A DNA stretch of 64,000 nt, from the NCBI GenBank assembly GCA_029339505.1, contig JAQISU010000098.1, positions 1,996,001 to 2,060,000 of the forward strand, in the 5' to 3' direction. Below are positions 10,551 through 22,993 of this stretch, piece by piece (the stretch's first letter is position 1; each line of letters opens with the position of its first letter). The DNA comes from Unio delphinus. Taxonomy: Eukaryota > Mollusca > Bivalvia > Unionida > Unionidae. The position numbers and the translations under genes are program-made. The notes beneath the pieces are model-generated. The model had not been told where the DNA came from and made no database searches. It saw only the letters and a list, made by a program, of their open reading frames with translations.

Positions 10551-11165
10551 CACATATCATTAATGTGTAATGCAGGTGTATATTAGAAATATAATGCGTA
10601 ATACAAGTGTATATCAACACTATTAGTACCATAATGTGTAATACAAGTGTATATCAACACTATTAGTACCATAATGTGTAATACAAGTGTATATCAACAC
10701 TTTTAGTATCATAATGTGTAATACAAGTGTATATCAACAATATTAGTACCATAATGTGTAATACAAGTGTATATCAACACTATTAGTACCATAATGTGTA
10801 GTATAAGTGTATATCAACACTATCATTATCATAATGTGTAATAAAAGAGTGTATCAGTAATACAATATGTAATACAAGGGTATATCAGTTCCTTAATATG
10901 TAATTCAATGTTATATCGGTACAATACTGGGAAATTCGAGTTTATATCAGTACCACCATGTGTAATACAAGGGTATATCAGTACCGTAATATGTAATACA
11001 ATGTTATATCAATACCAAACTGTGCAATTCGAGTTTATATCAATACCAAAATGTGTAATATAATGTTACATCAGTACCATAAGGTGTAATACAAGGGTAT
11101 ATCAGTACCATAATATGTAATACGTATACCAGCACTGTCAGTATTATAAATTGCTATACAATGGT
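10551..11165. repeat. 40-bp minisatellite, homogeneous then degenerate
   Basis: Unit starts fall exactly every 40 bp at 10591, 10631, 10671, 10711, 10751 and 10791 (unit begins ATAATGTGTAATACAAGTGT). From about 10830 the array continues with shorter, diverged units of about 35-37 bp (GTAATACAAGGGTATATCAG). It begins just after the SINE at 10526. Confidence 0.95.
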
Positions 11166-11264
11166 ATATCTAAACACATCTTCACAGCACTTTAGGTGAT
11201 TATTTTGCCATGACTTTTTTGTGGAAAATAAAGACAACGTTCTCAAAGCAGCGTGAATTTCATA

Positions 11265-11352
11265 GCTCAACGTTTTTAATTTTATTTGACCTCTGATCTA
11301 TGTCATTTGCTCAACATTTTTAATCTAATTTGACCTCTGATCTATGTCATTT
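11265..11352. repeat. 44-bp direct tandem duplication
   Basis: Two copies, at 11265-11308 and 11309-11352, differ at a few positions (core TTTGACCTCTGATCTATGTC). Confidence 0.9.
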
Positions 11353-12126
11353 GCTACAAATTAATCTCCTTCACGCCAAACAAATGTGACGTTACATACT
11401 ATCAATATACTCTGTCTGCCCGTAGTTTAATGTGTTTTTGATGCAAAGTTTTCGACTATACGTGTTATCTCGCATTTCATTTTATCCCATCCGCTTTATG
11501 ATCCATGATAAATTCAAGTCTTTTTATTTATTAGGTAAATCTAGTAGGATGATCTTTGCAATCTAGTTTGTATCGTGAATTTTTGTAAAAAAAAATCTTT
11601 TCATTTCTGATATTATTCAGTTCGTGCAAAGAAAATGTACATCATGCAAAAATGATTTCAGCGAATATGTTCACATAAGGCTCGTATATTTTTTTTACTC
11701 ACAAAAACAATCTGCATCTCTTCTTCATTCACTTATTCATGTCTTTATTGTTAGTGAATTGCATATAAAATTAGATAACATTATAGACAATAAATAAAGA
11801 TAGGACGGGTTAAGATAAGTATACATTACAAAAAATAGATTCAGGATAATTAAAGTTTAAGTGAAAAGACGAAAGAAACCTTTAGATATTTTTAAAGCAA
11901 AGAATTCTGGGGGAAAATATTATATCATTTAATTTTTCATAATATTTATCTTACGTGATGGAAACCTAGAAACGCTCAACTCTTAAACACTTGGGATCAA
12001 GAAATGTGCATCGAATATGAAATATAAAGAAGTTACAGTGACACCTCTCTGTACCGACATACTTCAAACAAAGCTTGACGTGTTCCATATATGCAATATA
12101 AAGAAGTTAAAAACTGAAACCTCTCT
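11353..12126. other. No gene recognised
   Basis: AT-rich DNA. A partial repeat of AATATAAAGAAGTTA occurs at about 12020 and 12097. Confidence 0.4.
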
Positions 12127-12235
12127 TCTTCTTCTACTACTACTACTACTGCTGCTGCTGCTGTTACTGCTAATACTACTACTAATAATGCAAATAATAA
12201 TAATAATACAAATAATACTAATACTAATAATATAA
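12127..12235. repeat. Compound trinucleotide tract
   Basis: (CTT), (CTA), (CTG) and (AAT) runs follow each other with interruptions. The Leu/Ile-rich frame across it is a repeat artefact. Confidence 0.9.
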
Positions 12236-12549
12236 ATTTTACTATTGAAGGTTATTGAAAAATTCCCTGCCTTTTCACGTCATTGAAAGTTATGTCAATT
12301 CATAAAAAATAAACAAACCCTTTTCCTTTCATTAAATAACAAGATTGTTTTTGTCATAAAACGGCAGAGTTAAAAATATTGATGAAACAATTAATGATAT
12401 GCTTATGAAAATAATTATATTTTATCAATTTCTGTGAAAACTAAAAATTAAATTGAAGAAGTTTACATTATAGTTTGGCACTAAAAGTATTTAAAATTTA
12501 AAATTTGTATGAAGTGTTAAAGGCGAACGTCAGCATGAATACTTTGTAA

Positions 12550-13495
12550 TAGTCACTAAATTAATGTTTGTAAAGGTCATTAAATTGGTATGTTTGTCAT
12601 GGTCACTAAATTAATGTTTGTAAAGGCCACTAAATTAATGTTTGTAAAGGTCATTAAATTGGTATGTTTGTCATGGTCACTAAATTAATGTTTGTAAAGG
12701 CCACTAAATTAATGTTTGTAAAGGTCACTAAATTAATGTTTGTAAAGGTCACTAAATGTTTGTAAAGGTCACTAAATTAATGTATGTAAAGGTCATTAAA
12801 TTAATGTTTGTAAAGGTCACTAAATTAATGTTTGTAAAGGTCATTAAATTAATGTTTGTAAAGATCAGTAAATTAATGTTTGTAAAGGTCACTAAATTAA
12901 TGTTTGTAAATGTCATTAAATTAATGTTTGTAAAGGTCATAAAATTAATGTATGTAAAGGTCATAAAATTAATGTTTGTAAAGGTCATTAAATTAATGTT
13001 TGTAAAGGTCATAAAATTAATGTTTGTAAAGGTCACTAAATTAATGTTTGTAAAGGTCACTAAATTAATGTTTGTAAAGGTCATTAAATTAATGTTTGTA
13101 AAGGTCATAAAATTAATGTATGTAAAGGTTATAAAATTAATGTTTGTAAAGGCCATTAAATTAATGTTTGTAAAGGTCATTAAAATAATGTTTGTTAAAG
13201 TCATTAATTTTCTATGTTTGTCATGGTCATCATTAAATTAGTGTTTATAAAGTTCATTTAATTTATATGTTTGTAAATTACATTAAATTGATATATTCGT
13301 AGAAATCATTCAATTGATATGTTTGTAAAGGCCATTAAATTGAATTTTGTAGAAAACATTAATTTTATATGTTTGTAAAGGCCATTAAATTAACATATTT
13401 ATATAAATCATTGAATTTATATGTTTTTAAAAGCTATTCAATTGATGTTTGTAGAAACATTAATTTTATGTTTGTAAAGGCCATTATAATTATAT
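12550..13495. repeat. 24-bp minisatellite, open on both strands
   Basis: About 27 units of 24 bp (AATGTTTGTAAAGGTCATTA plus AATT) form the core from about 12560 to 13215, with diverged units out to 13495. Because 24 is a multiple of three, both strands carry long frames: 12756-13241 plus repeats MFVKVIKL and 12752-13204 minus repeats NINLMTFT. At 12587 and 12661 a 74-bp higher-order unit with a variant monomer (GGTATGTTTGTCATGGTCAC) occurs twice. I regard both frames as artefacts of the period. Confidence 0.95.
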
Positions 13496-13555
13496 ATTTA
13501 ATATTGATTTTTCACTTCTTTGTTTCTTGAACAAGCAAATAAAAAACTTCATTAA

Positions 13556-13621
13556 AAGGTATCCCCAAACTTAAGTAAGAAGGTATCCCAAAGTAAGAAG
13601 GTATCCCCAAATTTAAGTAAG
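13556..13621. repeat. Short tandem repeat, unit about 22 bp
   Basis: Three units of AAGGTATCCCCAAA followed by AAGTAAG, the middle one shortened. Confidence 0.8.
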
Positions 13622-14564
13622 ACCCAACAGTCAGTGCAATCCAGACAAATATGTGTTGTTTTTTTTTACATTCATATTAAAAGGAAAGTATTGTAGTTAT
13701 CTACTTAGCATATAATGGTCGAATGTTATGATAAAATGGATATTTGGTAACTTGGAGAAAATAAACCTAAAAAAATTAGACAGTAGGTAAAATCATAAAT
13801 AATGACAAATTACGGGATACTGTGGAAAAACTGGACAAGTTTCGTCCATGATGAAATTTTTAAGAAAAGTGAAACAAGAATTATTGGCTAAATTGCATTG
13901 TTCAGTTCAGTACCCCTTTTGTTTGCAATTACGGGTTCACTTTCTTCTTGAATGTTCTAAAGTTATCCACAAATCTTTTCTTGAATTCGAATATGTTTTA
14001 GTATAATGTGCTGTAAATAATTGGTGTGCAAGCGTTTTCAGTATAAATACTCAAAGAAAGCAGCTGTTTTTAATTTACCCTGTGTAAGCCTGCACCCCTC
14101 TGGCTGCTGAGTTGGGCATACGGTATATTGGTTGTCTTACATAAAAATGAAACGGACGTGGCATTGCGTTCATGTAAAATTTGTACGTAAAAAATGCAGC
14201 GTCATGAACTGAACACAATTTTATCAAACTTTGACAGGGGCTGAAATATATCGTATATGATCTGGTCATGTTCTGTAAGATCACATCGTTCGGAATATTG
14301 CAAAGATATGTAAGACTGGAGTTTTTATTACAAATAAACTTATTAGAAGGAGGGAAGAAAAGGCATTTTAATCTTTATTGTCAATTAATCTTTTGAGGCG
14401 TGTTTCGGGACATAGAAATCCTTGCTTAAAGACATACATAACGCTTTCAAACTCGTATTGTAATGATCGTGTTGTAAAACAGAACTAATTAAACGTTTGG
14501 ATTGAAATAATCTTAATACGCAGACCTTAAAGATATACACTCATCGTGCAATTTCTAAAACGTC

Positions 14565-14566
<2 letters not shown>
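13622..14566. other. No gene recognised
   Basis: No supported coding frame, SINE or array. Confidence 0.4.

Positions 14567-14606
<40 letters not shown>
14567..14606. repeat. (CA)n microsatellite
   Basis: About 19 CA units. Confidence 0.95.
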
Positions 14607-14607
<1 letters not shown>

Positions 14608-14698
14608 CGACTATAATGGCCAACATGAAGCACCGTGGAGGGATGCATCGGTGTCTCTTGCAATCGCAGTCACGAATATACTATATTTATCGAACTGT

Positions 14699-14772
14699 AT
14701 GTGTGTGTGTGTGTTCGCGCGACCTCCCGCTTCTGAGTCAGAGGCTCTAACCACTTACACCACTGGAGCGTT
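14699..14772 (-). mobile_element. SINE family C head fragment
   Basis: The minus strand reads a tRNA-like head with A-box-like TGGTGTAAGTGGTTAGAG and a sequence leading to GGGAGGTCGCGCG, where it breaks at a (TG)n run (14699-14715). Only the 5' part survives. Confidence 0.6.
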
Positions 14773-14954
14773 ATGCTTATGGTACTAAATAAGAGACCAT
14801 TGTTCCTTTAACTATTTGTCAAGAATAATCAACTCTTGTACACGGGGTAATCAATAAAAAAAAAGAGCCAGAAGATTAAACGTATACTTTCAAGTATGTG
14901 TCTGTTTAAAAATCTTCATTAAAACAGCCGAAAATCTTCCCCAAAAAAGTATCT

Positions 14955-15228
14955 CATCCCTCCTGTGGCCAAGTGGTTAGAGCGTCTGCCTCATATGCCG
15001 GAGGTCGCGGGTTCAAACCACGGCAGAGTTATAACACATACTTAAAAAAAAAAAATCAAACTAACAGCTGTCTCCCCCCCCTCACCCCGGTTAGAGATTA
15101 GTGTTATGACTGGTTGGAATGGCGTCATGGATAATGCGACTGGGTAGGACTTGAAGCTACATGTCTGCGGCGTGATGCCCCATTGCTAGAGATAAATATA
15201 AACCGCCACGCTGCAGATATCGTAGCAA
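14955..15228 (+). mobile_element. SINE family C
   Basis: Head TGTGGCCAAGTGGTTAGAGC with B box GGGTTCAAACC (15009-15019), then the shared blocks CTAACAGCTG, TTAGTGTTATGACTGGTTGG, GGATAATGCGACTGGGTAGG, CATGTCTGCGGCGTGATGCC and GATATCGTAGCAATG. The 3' end merges into a (GATAAT)n/(ATG)n tract. An A-run and a C-run interrupt the copy at about 15043-15076. Confidence 0.85.
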
Positions 15229-15288
15229 TGATAATGATAATGATGATAATGATAATGATAATGATGATGATGATGATGATGATGATGA
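15229..15288. repeat. (GATAAT)n-(GAT)n tract, SINE tail
   Basis: A hexanucleotide then trinucleotide repeat directly follows the 3' end of the SINE. Confidence 0.9.
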
Positions 15289-15358
15289 ACGAGAACAAAT
15301 CAACAGGTAAAAAGTTGTGGAAAATGTGCTTGAGTTAAACCTATCTGACTCCTCAAGT

Positions 15359-15455
15359 AAGGAAACAAGCCGTACAAGTGTAAATGTACAAGGGATTAAT
15401 ATCAAACTAAGGAAACAAGCCGTGCAATTGTAAATGTACAAGGGATTAAAATCAA
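15359..15455. repeat. 50-bp tandem duplication
   Basis: Units at 15359 and 15409 (AAGGAAACAAGCCGTACAAG and AAGGAAACAAGCCGTGCAAT starts) are over 90 percent alike. Confidence 0.9.
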
Positions 15456-16426
15456 TTGGTGTCATTTCTTCTGAATCCTACCAGCGGGTATTCCTGTACT
15501 TTCAGAAAGGTTACAATATTAATATATTCTAATATTTTAATACATATTAATGTTTATTTAATTTTCAATATGTACCCAACATAACATCCCAAATAAGTAA
15601 TGAATTCCACATTTATATTGTTGAATGACATAAATTTCACATCTCTGCTAAATCTACATGATGCTTCATTACATTCCTTCTTCCGCTTGCAATTCATATA
15701 TGGCATACATTTGCGTACCATTTTCCTTTCCTTTAATATAGCATAATTTATTTTTTGTGAAGAACTTTATAAAATTTATATCCCAAGTTTTTACCCCCCC
15801 CCCCATTGTCAGTCCTGCTCATAGTATCACAGAAATCTTGCTGATACTGACCAAACACGAGTTTTTCATTCGGATTATAATTATCGTTGTAGGCCGAACA
15901 AGGAAATTGTTCTTCCGGAAAGGTCTAAAGCTTTTGTTTGATGTTTTGACATTTATTCTGGAAAAGGAAAACTACGATCCGTATCTATGATTTACACAAT
16001 GACAAGTGGTACTACTGCTTCGAAAGTAAAGCTTGCCTAGAAGATCTGAAGGCCAAAGGTTATCGGCAAGCCGATTCCTCGGTGCAAGTGAACATCTCAA
16101 ACGTACCCCTCTTTTGATCCGCAATTTGCGCCCTGTTTTGAATTTGACCTAACTTCCGCCTATATGGAGCAAATACTAGTTTTGCTTCGCGAAAAAAAAA
16201 ATGTCTGAAAAATTAAGTTATATATATAGGGAGCAGGTGTGATGTTTAGTGCACGATATTTTGATGGGTATTTCATTAATTGCAGACATGCAAAATTTGG
16301 ACTAAAGTGGGACAGTATCAAATGGAACAAAATTGTAACTTACATGAAATTGTATTTTAAAAAATCCCATCACTGAAATTAGTATGTTAATCCCCTAGAG
16401 GTTCAGATGATCCCATCAGTTGTAAT
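15456..16426. other. No gene recognised
   Basis: No tandem repeat, tRNA-like box or convincing frame was seen. A plus frame at 15757-15990 has no ATG-supported or family-like content. Confidence 0.4.
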
Positions 16427-16723
16427 CTAATATATTTGTAAATGTACGTATGGATATTGAAACACTTCAAGCAGGAATGATTGAATGTCATCTAAATTAT
16501 ACCTTTTCTGTTCAATATGAGTGGTAGGAAAAACATTGTCTCTGAAGTTTGTTTTTTTTTGCGGAAAGTTAAAATGGATATAATGTTCTGTTGTTTTATA
16601 TACAAAATGAACGCCTGAACTGCGAATAAAGATCAACGTAATTCGATTGTCCGAGAACAGACCATCTACAGGAAAACAATTTACGACTTGACCATTTTCG
16701 AGGGCATATCGAGAACAATTCAT
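16427..16723 (-). CDS. Unrecognised 98-codon ORF
   Basis: An ATG at 16723 opens a 98-residue frame starting MNCSRYALENGQVVNC. The same frame stays open about 20 codons further upstream, before a TGA. Composition is mixed and soluble-looking, without simple repeats, and aromatic residues are frequent near the end. No motif or family is recognised, and no clear splice sites bound it. It could be an exon, a fragment of a mobile element gene, or chance; codon-use statistics would separate these. Confidence 0.25.
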   Translation of the reverse strand: MNCSRYALENGQVVNCFPVDGLFSDNRITLIFIRSSGVHFVYKTTEHYIHFNFPQKKTNFRDNVFPTTHIEQKRYNLDDIQSFLLEVFQYPYVHLQIY

Positions 16724-17899
16724 AGGGATGTTTAATGTTATTAATTGTAACAGTCCTATTTTGGAAACGAGCTTTTTTTGTCAGTATTTGGGAAGCGATG
16801 ATAGGGACACTGAGATCGAATATAGACAGCTTAGATCAGCGGGGTGAAAACCTCCAAAATGATCATGAAAATACTAATTTAACTCGTGTTGACTATTTGT
16901 AATAAACCAGAAACTTCACAGCTACAAAGGAAATAAAATAAGTTATATCCATTCCATGCCCCATATTGATACAATTAAAAAAAAAAAAATAAACAAAAAA
17001 AAAACAACAAAAGAAAAACGTTGAACAAACGTTCAAAAATATTAGCACTCTCGATGCTTGAACTACAGAAACTACACGTCGTTTTAATACAGGCTACATT
17101 TTCTAATACCAGAAACTTTACTTACAACAAATGCCAAGTCCTTTGTTATATCTCATTTTTAAAACATACAGGTTTAACAAACGTGCAAAACTTTTCACAG
17201 TCGCTGGTATTCTTGCGTAGCGGGTACAAACGAATATCGACGCAAACACTCATATACATGGTAAGGAATACTATTAAAACTACTCCATACTTTCATTTGT
17301 TTTGTTTCTTTTCCTCATGTTGTTTTTTTTTTTTTTATAAGATATTTTTTTTAAGTAACAAAGAGCAGTGACTTTTCCAAAAACATGGTTGAGATGTCAG
17401 GACAGAAAAGTGAAAGAATCTTGTTTATTGTACGTGTGTGTTTGCCCTGACTATGAATGGCTTTTTCCAACGCTGAACATTTTCTCCGTGGGATGTGAAG
17501 CACTAAGAACAAAACAGAGGGGTTCCTCTTTCATGCTTTCATATCTTTACACAGATGTTTATAGTCTCATTTTCAATGAAGTATATCTATCAACTCTGCA
17601 CGGATGAACAAGATCAAAAAGAATGTTAATTTTTCTTAATAAAGATGTACGAAATTTATTGGAGTTAAGTACCGAAAAATGCGTTGTGCAGGTCTCCTGA
17701 AAACTAGCTATTTTCAACAAACCCATTGGAGCAACAGTTACCAGTCGTGCCACTAAAGGGTGCGTTTACTACCATCAATAATACAACCGTTACAATAATG
17801 TACAATACCAACAATATGAATCTATTTAAAAATAAATACTACATTTATTGCATAACCACTGAGTTTCATTGTATTCTTTATTTATTAAGATGTTTAGCA
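16724..17899. other. No gene recognised
   Basis: A-rich stretch at 16977-17020 and T-rich stretch at 17320-17355. Frames at 17021-17371 and 17368-17607 look like chance. Confidence 0.4.
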
Positions 17900-18115
17900 T
17901 AGTGAGCAGCGGCGAACGTCTGCCTAGGCAAACTAAGCAGGTGCCCTGGTTCCAACCTCGGAGGAGGGTGGGGGGCCTCGGTCAGGAGACGAAATAGTAC
18001 ATTGAGGACACAAAGTTACTTTTATTGTGCTAAATTAACAGTAAAGGGGCCCCGACTCTGTTAACTGCCTAGGGGGCCTGGGTTTCTATGTCCGGGCCTC
18101 ACAATAAGGAGAACC
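17900..18115. other. GC-rich patch, probable mobile-element remnant
   Basis: This roughly 215-bp stretch is much richer in G and C than its flanks. It contains GTCTGCCTAGGCAAAC, a GGAGGGTGGGGGGCC run and GGGGCCCCGAC, with AACTGCCTAGGGGGCCTGG near the end. CTGCCTAGG occurs near both ends. The composition break suggests a transposon remnant; no terminal repeats or coding remain. Confidence 0.35.
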
Positions 18116-18734
18116 AGATGGAACCAAAATAATCGTTTCGTTCCAAAATAGAGGAAAAAGAACTAAATCTACGATAAAAACTTTACTGATTTAAATGAGG
18201 CATTTTAAAACAGAAATTTAATCCTTACTTTTAAAAATACGATTTCTCTTTTTTCTTTCTTTCATAAACTGAAATTAATTTTTTATCTTCTTGTTTTGTG
18301 AGTTTATGTGTAATTATTTCTTTTAAATTGCTTAAGGATCAGTATTCCAATCAAAAGCTAGTATGCAAGGGTAAAAGGAACCCAAATGCAAACACCTGGC
18401 AATGATATCACGAATATTAAACAATAAAGTTTCATAATGACTGACATACCAATGTAAAGTTTTCATAATGACAGAGAGATGGATGGATGTAACATTTTCA
18501 TAATCATTGACATATTGGAAGATGAAACATGTCTTATCTGTATAGACATGAAACTATGAAACTGAGAATCATAGAGTAACCTCACCAACTGATTTAGCTT
18601 TGATTCGTTTGTTGTTTCTGTTTCTGATTTATTTACTGACATCAACACATGTTGGCTATTTAGTGTTAAGGCCATTGTAGTAAAGTTAGTTACTCAAGGG
18701 CACATTACGAAAGCGAAGCAAGAAGCAAGAATAA

Positions 18735-18815
18735 AATATGTTAGGATTCAAGCCCGCAACCTTTTGGTTGTCTATCCAGCACACAAGCCACTGAGCCATC
18801 ACGACTGCTGCCACC
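18735..18815 (-). mobile_element. tRNA-like head of a SINE (type D)
   Basis: On the minus strand a tRNA-like segment contains GATGGCTCAGTGGCTTGTGT (A box region) and GGTTGCGGGCTTGAATCC (B box region) at the usual spacing. It differs from families A and C. I see no poly-T terminator placing it as a working gene, and mismatches break the arms. A diverged tRNA gene is the alternative. Confidence 0.45.
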
Positions 18816-21436
18816 GTTAGTCTTATCTCAGGACATGCATCACATCTCATTGGGATTATTCGGTATCTCTCTGCCTGTACGGGGACCCATTAATCTCTGA
18901 GACATGAATGGCAACATATGTACAGATGGCTCGAGACTATTTCAATATACATTTACACGAGAATTTCTAATCTGTGGAAAGTATGACATTTTATGGCCTA
19001 TATCGGTCATACGAAACCTGCATAGTATATACAACAAAACTTGCGGGTGGAAAAGAGGTCAGTATACGAATTTTTTTTTTAAAACTCTAACAAGAGATGA
19101 TCAATTATTATTATGTTTTAATTATTATATGACATGAAATAACACGTACTTCGCGTTGTACCGATGAGAAAAGATAAGCCAGGCGTTAATTATGAAACCA
19201 ACTGATACTGGTTGGGATGGGGTGTAATTAAATTGGGCACATCTTTTAGTGCATTTAAATTATGGTGGTTTGTCGGGAGGAAATACAATAGATTTCCATG
19301 ACAAACTTGTAAACTGGTACATATCAAACAAAGCCAACACATATATTATATTGACGTTAAAACCTATTATATGGGAAATTAATCAGCGTCAGAGATAAAG
19401 CAAGACAACTTCGCCTGGAAAATTGTAACGTGGTTGAGTGTTCTGATTTACTATTTATCAATCATGTAGAACTTGTGTTTCGTGTTTGTCGCACTTCCAT
19501 GTTGTAGAAATCACGAGTCTTCGGTAAAGGTTGGCGCCACAGAATTGATGGATAGGTATACAAAGTGTTTGGCGCCTCATAGCCACGTGAATAATGATAC
19601 CTCGTTCATAAAATATAAAAGTAATATATTGTCCTTGATTGTCGACAATTTACCATCAGCAAGTGCAAATTACTGCACGCAGAATAAACGTATTTCTTGC
19701 GCAAACCGATCAATTAATAGGTTAGATCGGTATGCCTTCAATCATTATCAATGCATAATTAAGACAGCGAGGTACAGCTGAAAATAACAGCGCACCGATG
19801 GAAAAAGCCCGGTATCGACATTTTGAAAGATTTGTTTAAACTATAACACATGAAGAAAATCATTAATTAATTTCAGTTCTAATCAGGCGTCTACTCTTCC
19901 ACTACATTAAATTAAGCTGGTGAGTAGTTTATACAGTATTTGTTTTCTATTACAAAAGGTTAGTTTATACTGGTATGAAAATAAGAAAGTACGGTAGATG
20001 TTTACTTTCATTTTTACTGTGCAAAACTTATGACGACGTCTTAAGACATTGCACCCTTCTTTACTGGATTGAAATCTGAGATATTACGCTAGCAATAGAA
20101 AACTCCTTCCAACAACTGCACCAAAGATTAGGCCCTCTGATAACCACTAACGCAAACATCACAAGTTTCGATGTTTCTCAAAACTGATCAGCTCTATTTA
20201 GGTATTATGGGATTGCGAACTACAAGCAAGATTTATTTAACTCCGAAATTGACGAACAACGTGAAAAACTATGTACCTACCAACATGAAAATTTGACAAT
20301 GGAAGTGTGCTCCAATAAGTATCGACAATTTTACGCTTCGCAAAAGTACACATAAATATCAGTTTTTGAGAGAATTGTGTTTAGTTTGAATTACTTCCAG
20401 AAAATTTTTAGACTGACTTCAGTAAGTCATAAACATTAACAAAGTATGGGTCCACGTGCTTGAAACTAGTTTGTTGATTTTAACATAAGGATGTTACTTC
20501 AGAGTTGGTCGGCGTAGGGATAATATCCAAGAATGGACAGCAGATTGACAGATAGCAGAGCTGCTTATTTAACGACTATGATAAAGAGTGTCTTTAATCT
20601 CCAGACCCTTAACAACACCCGAATGTCTAGACTGCAGTTGCACCTCTCAGAGAATTCTGTAAATCAAAAATACCGATCATATTTTGCTATGTAAAAAAAA
20701 GACATCAATGTGAAGCTTTACGGAAGAAAGATTTTCTTTTTCGGACACATATAAGGACTAGAAGCATATATATTGGCCGTAATAGGAATATCTTTGAAAT
20801 GCACCAGTGTTAATAAAACATTAGATATTGCACCATTCACAAAGAAAATTCAAAAGCACAACTACTACTACTACTACTTATTAAGTAGATGTGCAATATA
20901 AGTTTAGTTTTATCCCAGGTTTAGCATCTTTGGACTAACTTCCATTTAAATGGGCGGGCCCAAACATTTACGATTCTGCTTTCAACTCTCAAACTGGATT
21001 ATTTATTTAAATAAATAATAACGCAGTGGTGTCATATACATCTTTGGGATGGTGTTCAATAGTAAAAACACATGCAAAACGGCTAAAAATGGCAACTGTA
21101 ACAAGATAACCGGGTGGGATATCCGGATTTACAACAGAACACTTTTGACGATGATTTAAATACAATGTTATATAATGATTTAATTAAATGAGCAATTAAT
21201 TATGAATAAGTGCGTGTATATATAATACCAATTTTGGATTAATTAACATCAGAAGGCACAAATGTAATAATGAAAAAATGCAAACAAATTACCCAGCAAA
21301 ATACAAAGATAAGAGGAATGGTTCACAGTGATTTCACAATAAAAGATGGATATAGTGTACTCAGCTAGCAAACAAAGTAGGTTTTTTTATACTCATTTAG
21401 TAAAATGAATTCACTCAGATTATGCAAAACAAAAAG
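18816..21436. other. No gene recognised
   Basis: The only items noted are a 43-bp splice-bounded open stretch at 19877-19919 (TTTCAG before, GTGAGT after), too short to trust, and a small (CTA)n run near 20862. The frame at 19473-19781 starts at TTG and has no recognisable content. Confidence 0.35.
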
Positions 21437-21437
21437 G

Positions 21438-21447
21438 ACACACACAC

Positions 21448-21504
<57 letters not shown>
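21438..21504. repeat. (CA)n-(TA)n microsatellite
   Basis: Short (CA)n followed by about 27 TA units. Confidence 0.95.
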
Positions 21505-21505
<1 letters not shown>

Positions 21506-21649
21506 CTTATCTTTACCGTCCCCAAAGATACCATGGGTTTAACGAACCCCATAAAAGCCCACAGATATAAGAGTATATGCAAGGAGATACACTCCGCCGT
21601 CAGCACACTTTCAGCTCCACGGTTGCTACAATTCAGCTTCAACTGATAC

Positions 21650-22941
21650 GGTTAATTCCTGTGGTTTGCCTTTCAGCTTAAACCACGTCGACTTCGATCA
21701 CTCCGATAACATGGAACGCTCGGATCACTCCAGCCACTCTGGAAACTCCAGACAGCACTATTCAGCTCTACGTATTTCGGAGGCTAAACCTATGGATTGA
21801 GTATGAATGTAGGGAGAAGTGGTTGCTTACAAACTTTCCAAGGTAGAAACATCTATAGCTGGCTAGGGAAGTTTCAAAAAGAGCTACAGATAAGGAATTA
21901 TTCGAGGTTTTGATATCGTAGCACACATCAACCTAGGAGGCAACAAAGCAGGTTTCTGATTGTCACCTGATGCGGAAGCTCTTGTGCCTCAACAAGGCAC
22001 TGAAAACTCACTGCAAACTATGCCGCCAAAACCAACAACATAAAAAGCGACATAGAGACCATACAGAAAGCCATATGACGAGGTCAAGATTAAAGAGATA
22101 TTAAGTCCAACTTACGGCTAAGTAGAAGGAACGTAACAGCCAAATTGACCGCGATATTCCAACTCCTAGCGAGAAGACGAGAACCCCATTTCGTGAACAG
22201 AGCATCATGATCGACATTGTTCTCACTGCAATAGGATTCTGGATAAACACAAAAGTTGTTGCAGTTGCAAGAGGAGGCGGAGACGGCACAAAGACATCTC
22301 CAGCTCTATCTAAATCAGACTTAAGCTTTATAAAAGAATGGATAAAAAGGGGCTAAAGTGACTGGCTCAAATGAAAGAAATGATGGCAGAAGAAGAATCA
22401 GCCGCTATTCAGGGAATAGCGATGCCACCGACTCAATCGCTTGAAACCTACTTGTGCTTCTCTCCACGATAGGGCTCGCCTTCTTTGCCATTTATATCTG
22501 ATCTAGATATCTATATAAGCTAGAAACCCATGCACTTGCAGGCTTATCAGGTACTTAGAAGATAAACAAAAGACGACCAAGAGCCCCACAGTGATCAGAA
22601 ACACAGCTAGTGCTCCCTACTGGTATCGGGGTCATCGGTTTATTGCGGCACATGCAGACGCATTTTGTGCATACATTGTGTCTATTTTCGCCATTGTTAC
22701 AACATACGCCAACAGAACGGTAGCTTAAGACCAACATTTTCATATATACAATACGTCGAGTATAGTCACATAGAGTCATTCATATTAAATAGGAATGAAT
22801 GAGCGTGCGACGTTACCTGATTCTGTGCATGGTCTTGTATTTTTATTTTGTGTTTTTTTTTTAAATAACATAGCCATTTGCAATAACTAAAGACCACGAC
22901 AGATTTTAAATAAATGTGTTATCCTCGTTAAAGTTAGTTGA

Positions 22942-22993
<52 letters not shown>

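Noticed and set aside
12752..13241. 150- and 161-codon repeat proteins on opposite strands
   Set aside because: Both come from the 24-bp period; there is no promoter, splice or family evidence.
19473..19781. 102-codon plus ORF
   Set aside because: It starts at TTG, with no recognisable domain or splice support.
22940..22993. Another LINE tail
   Set aside because: No LINE 3' sequence adjoins the (ATT)n run on either side.
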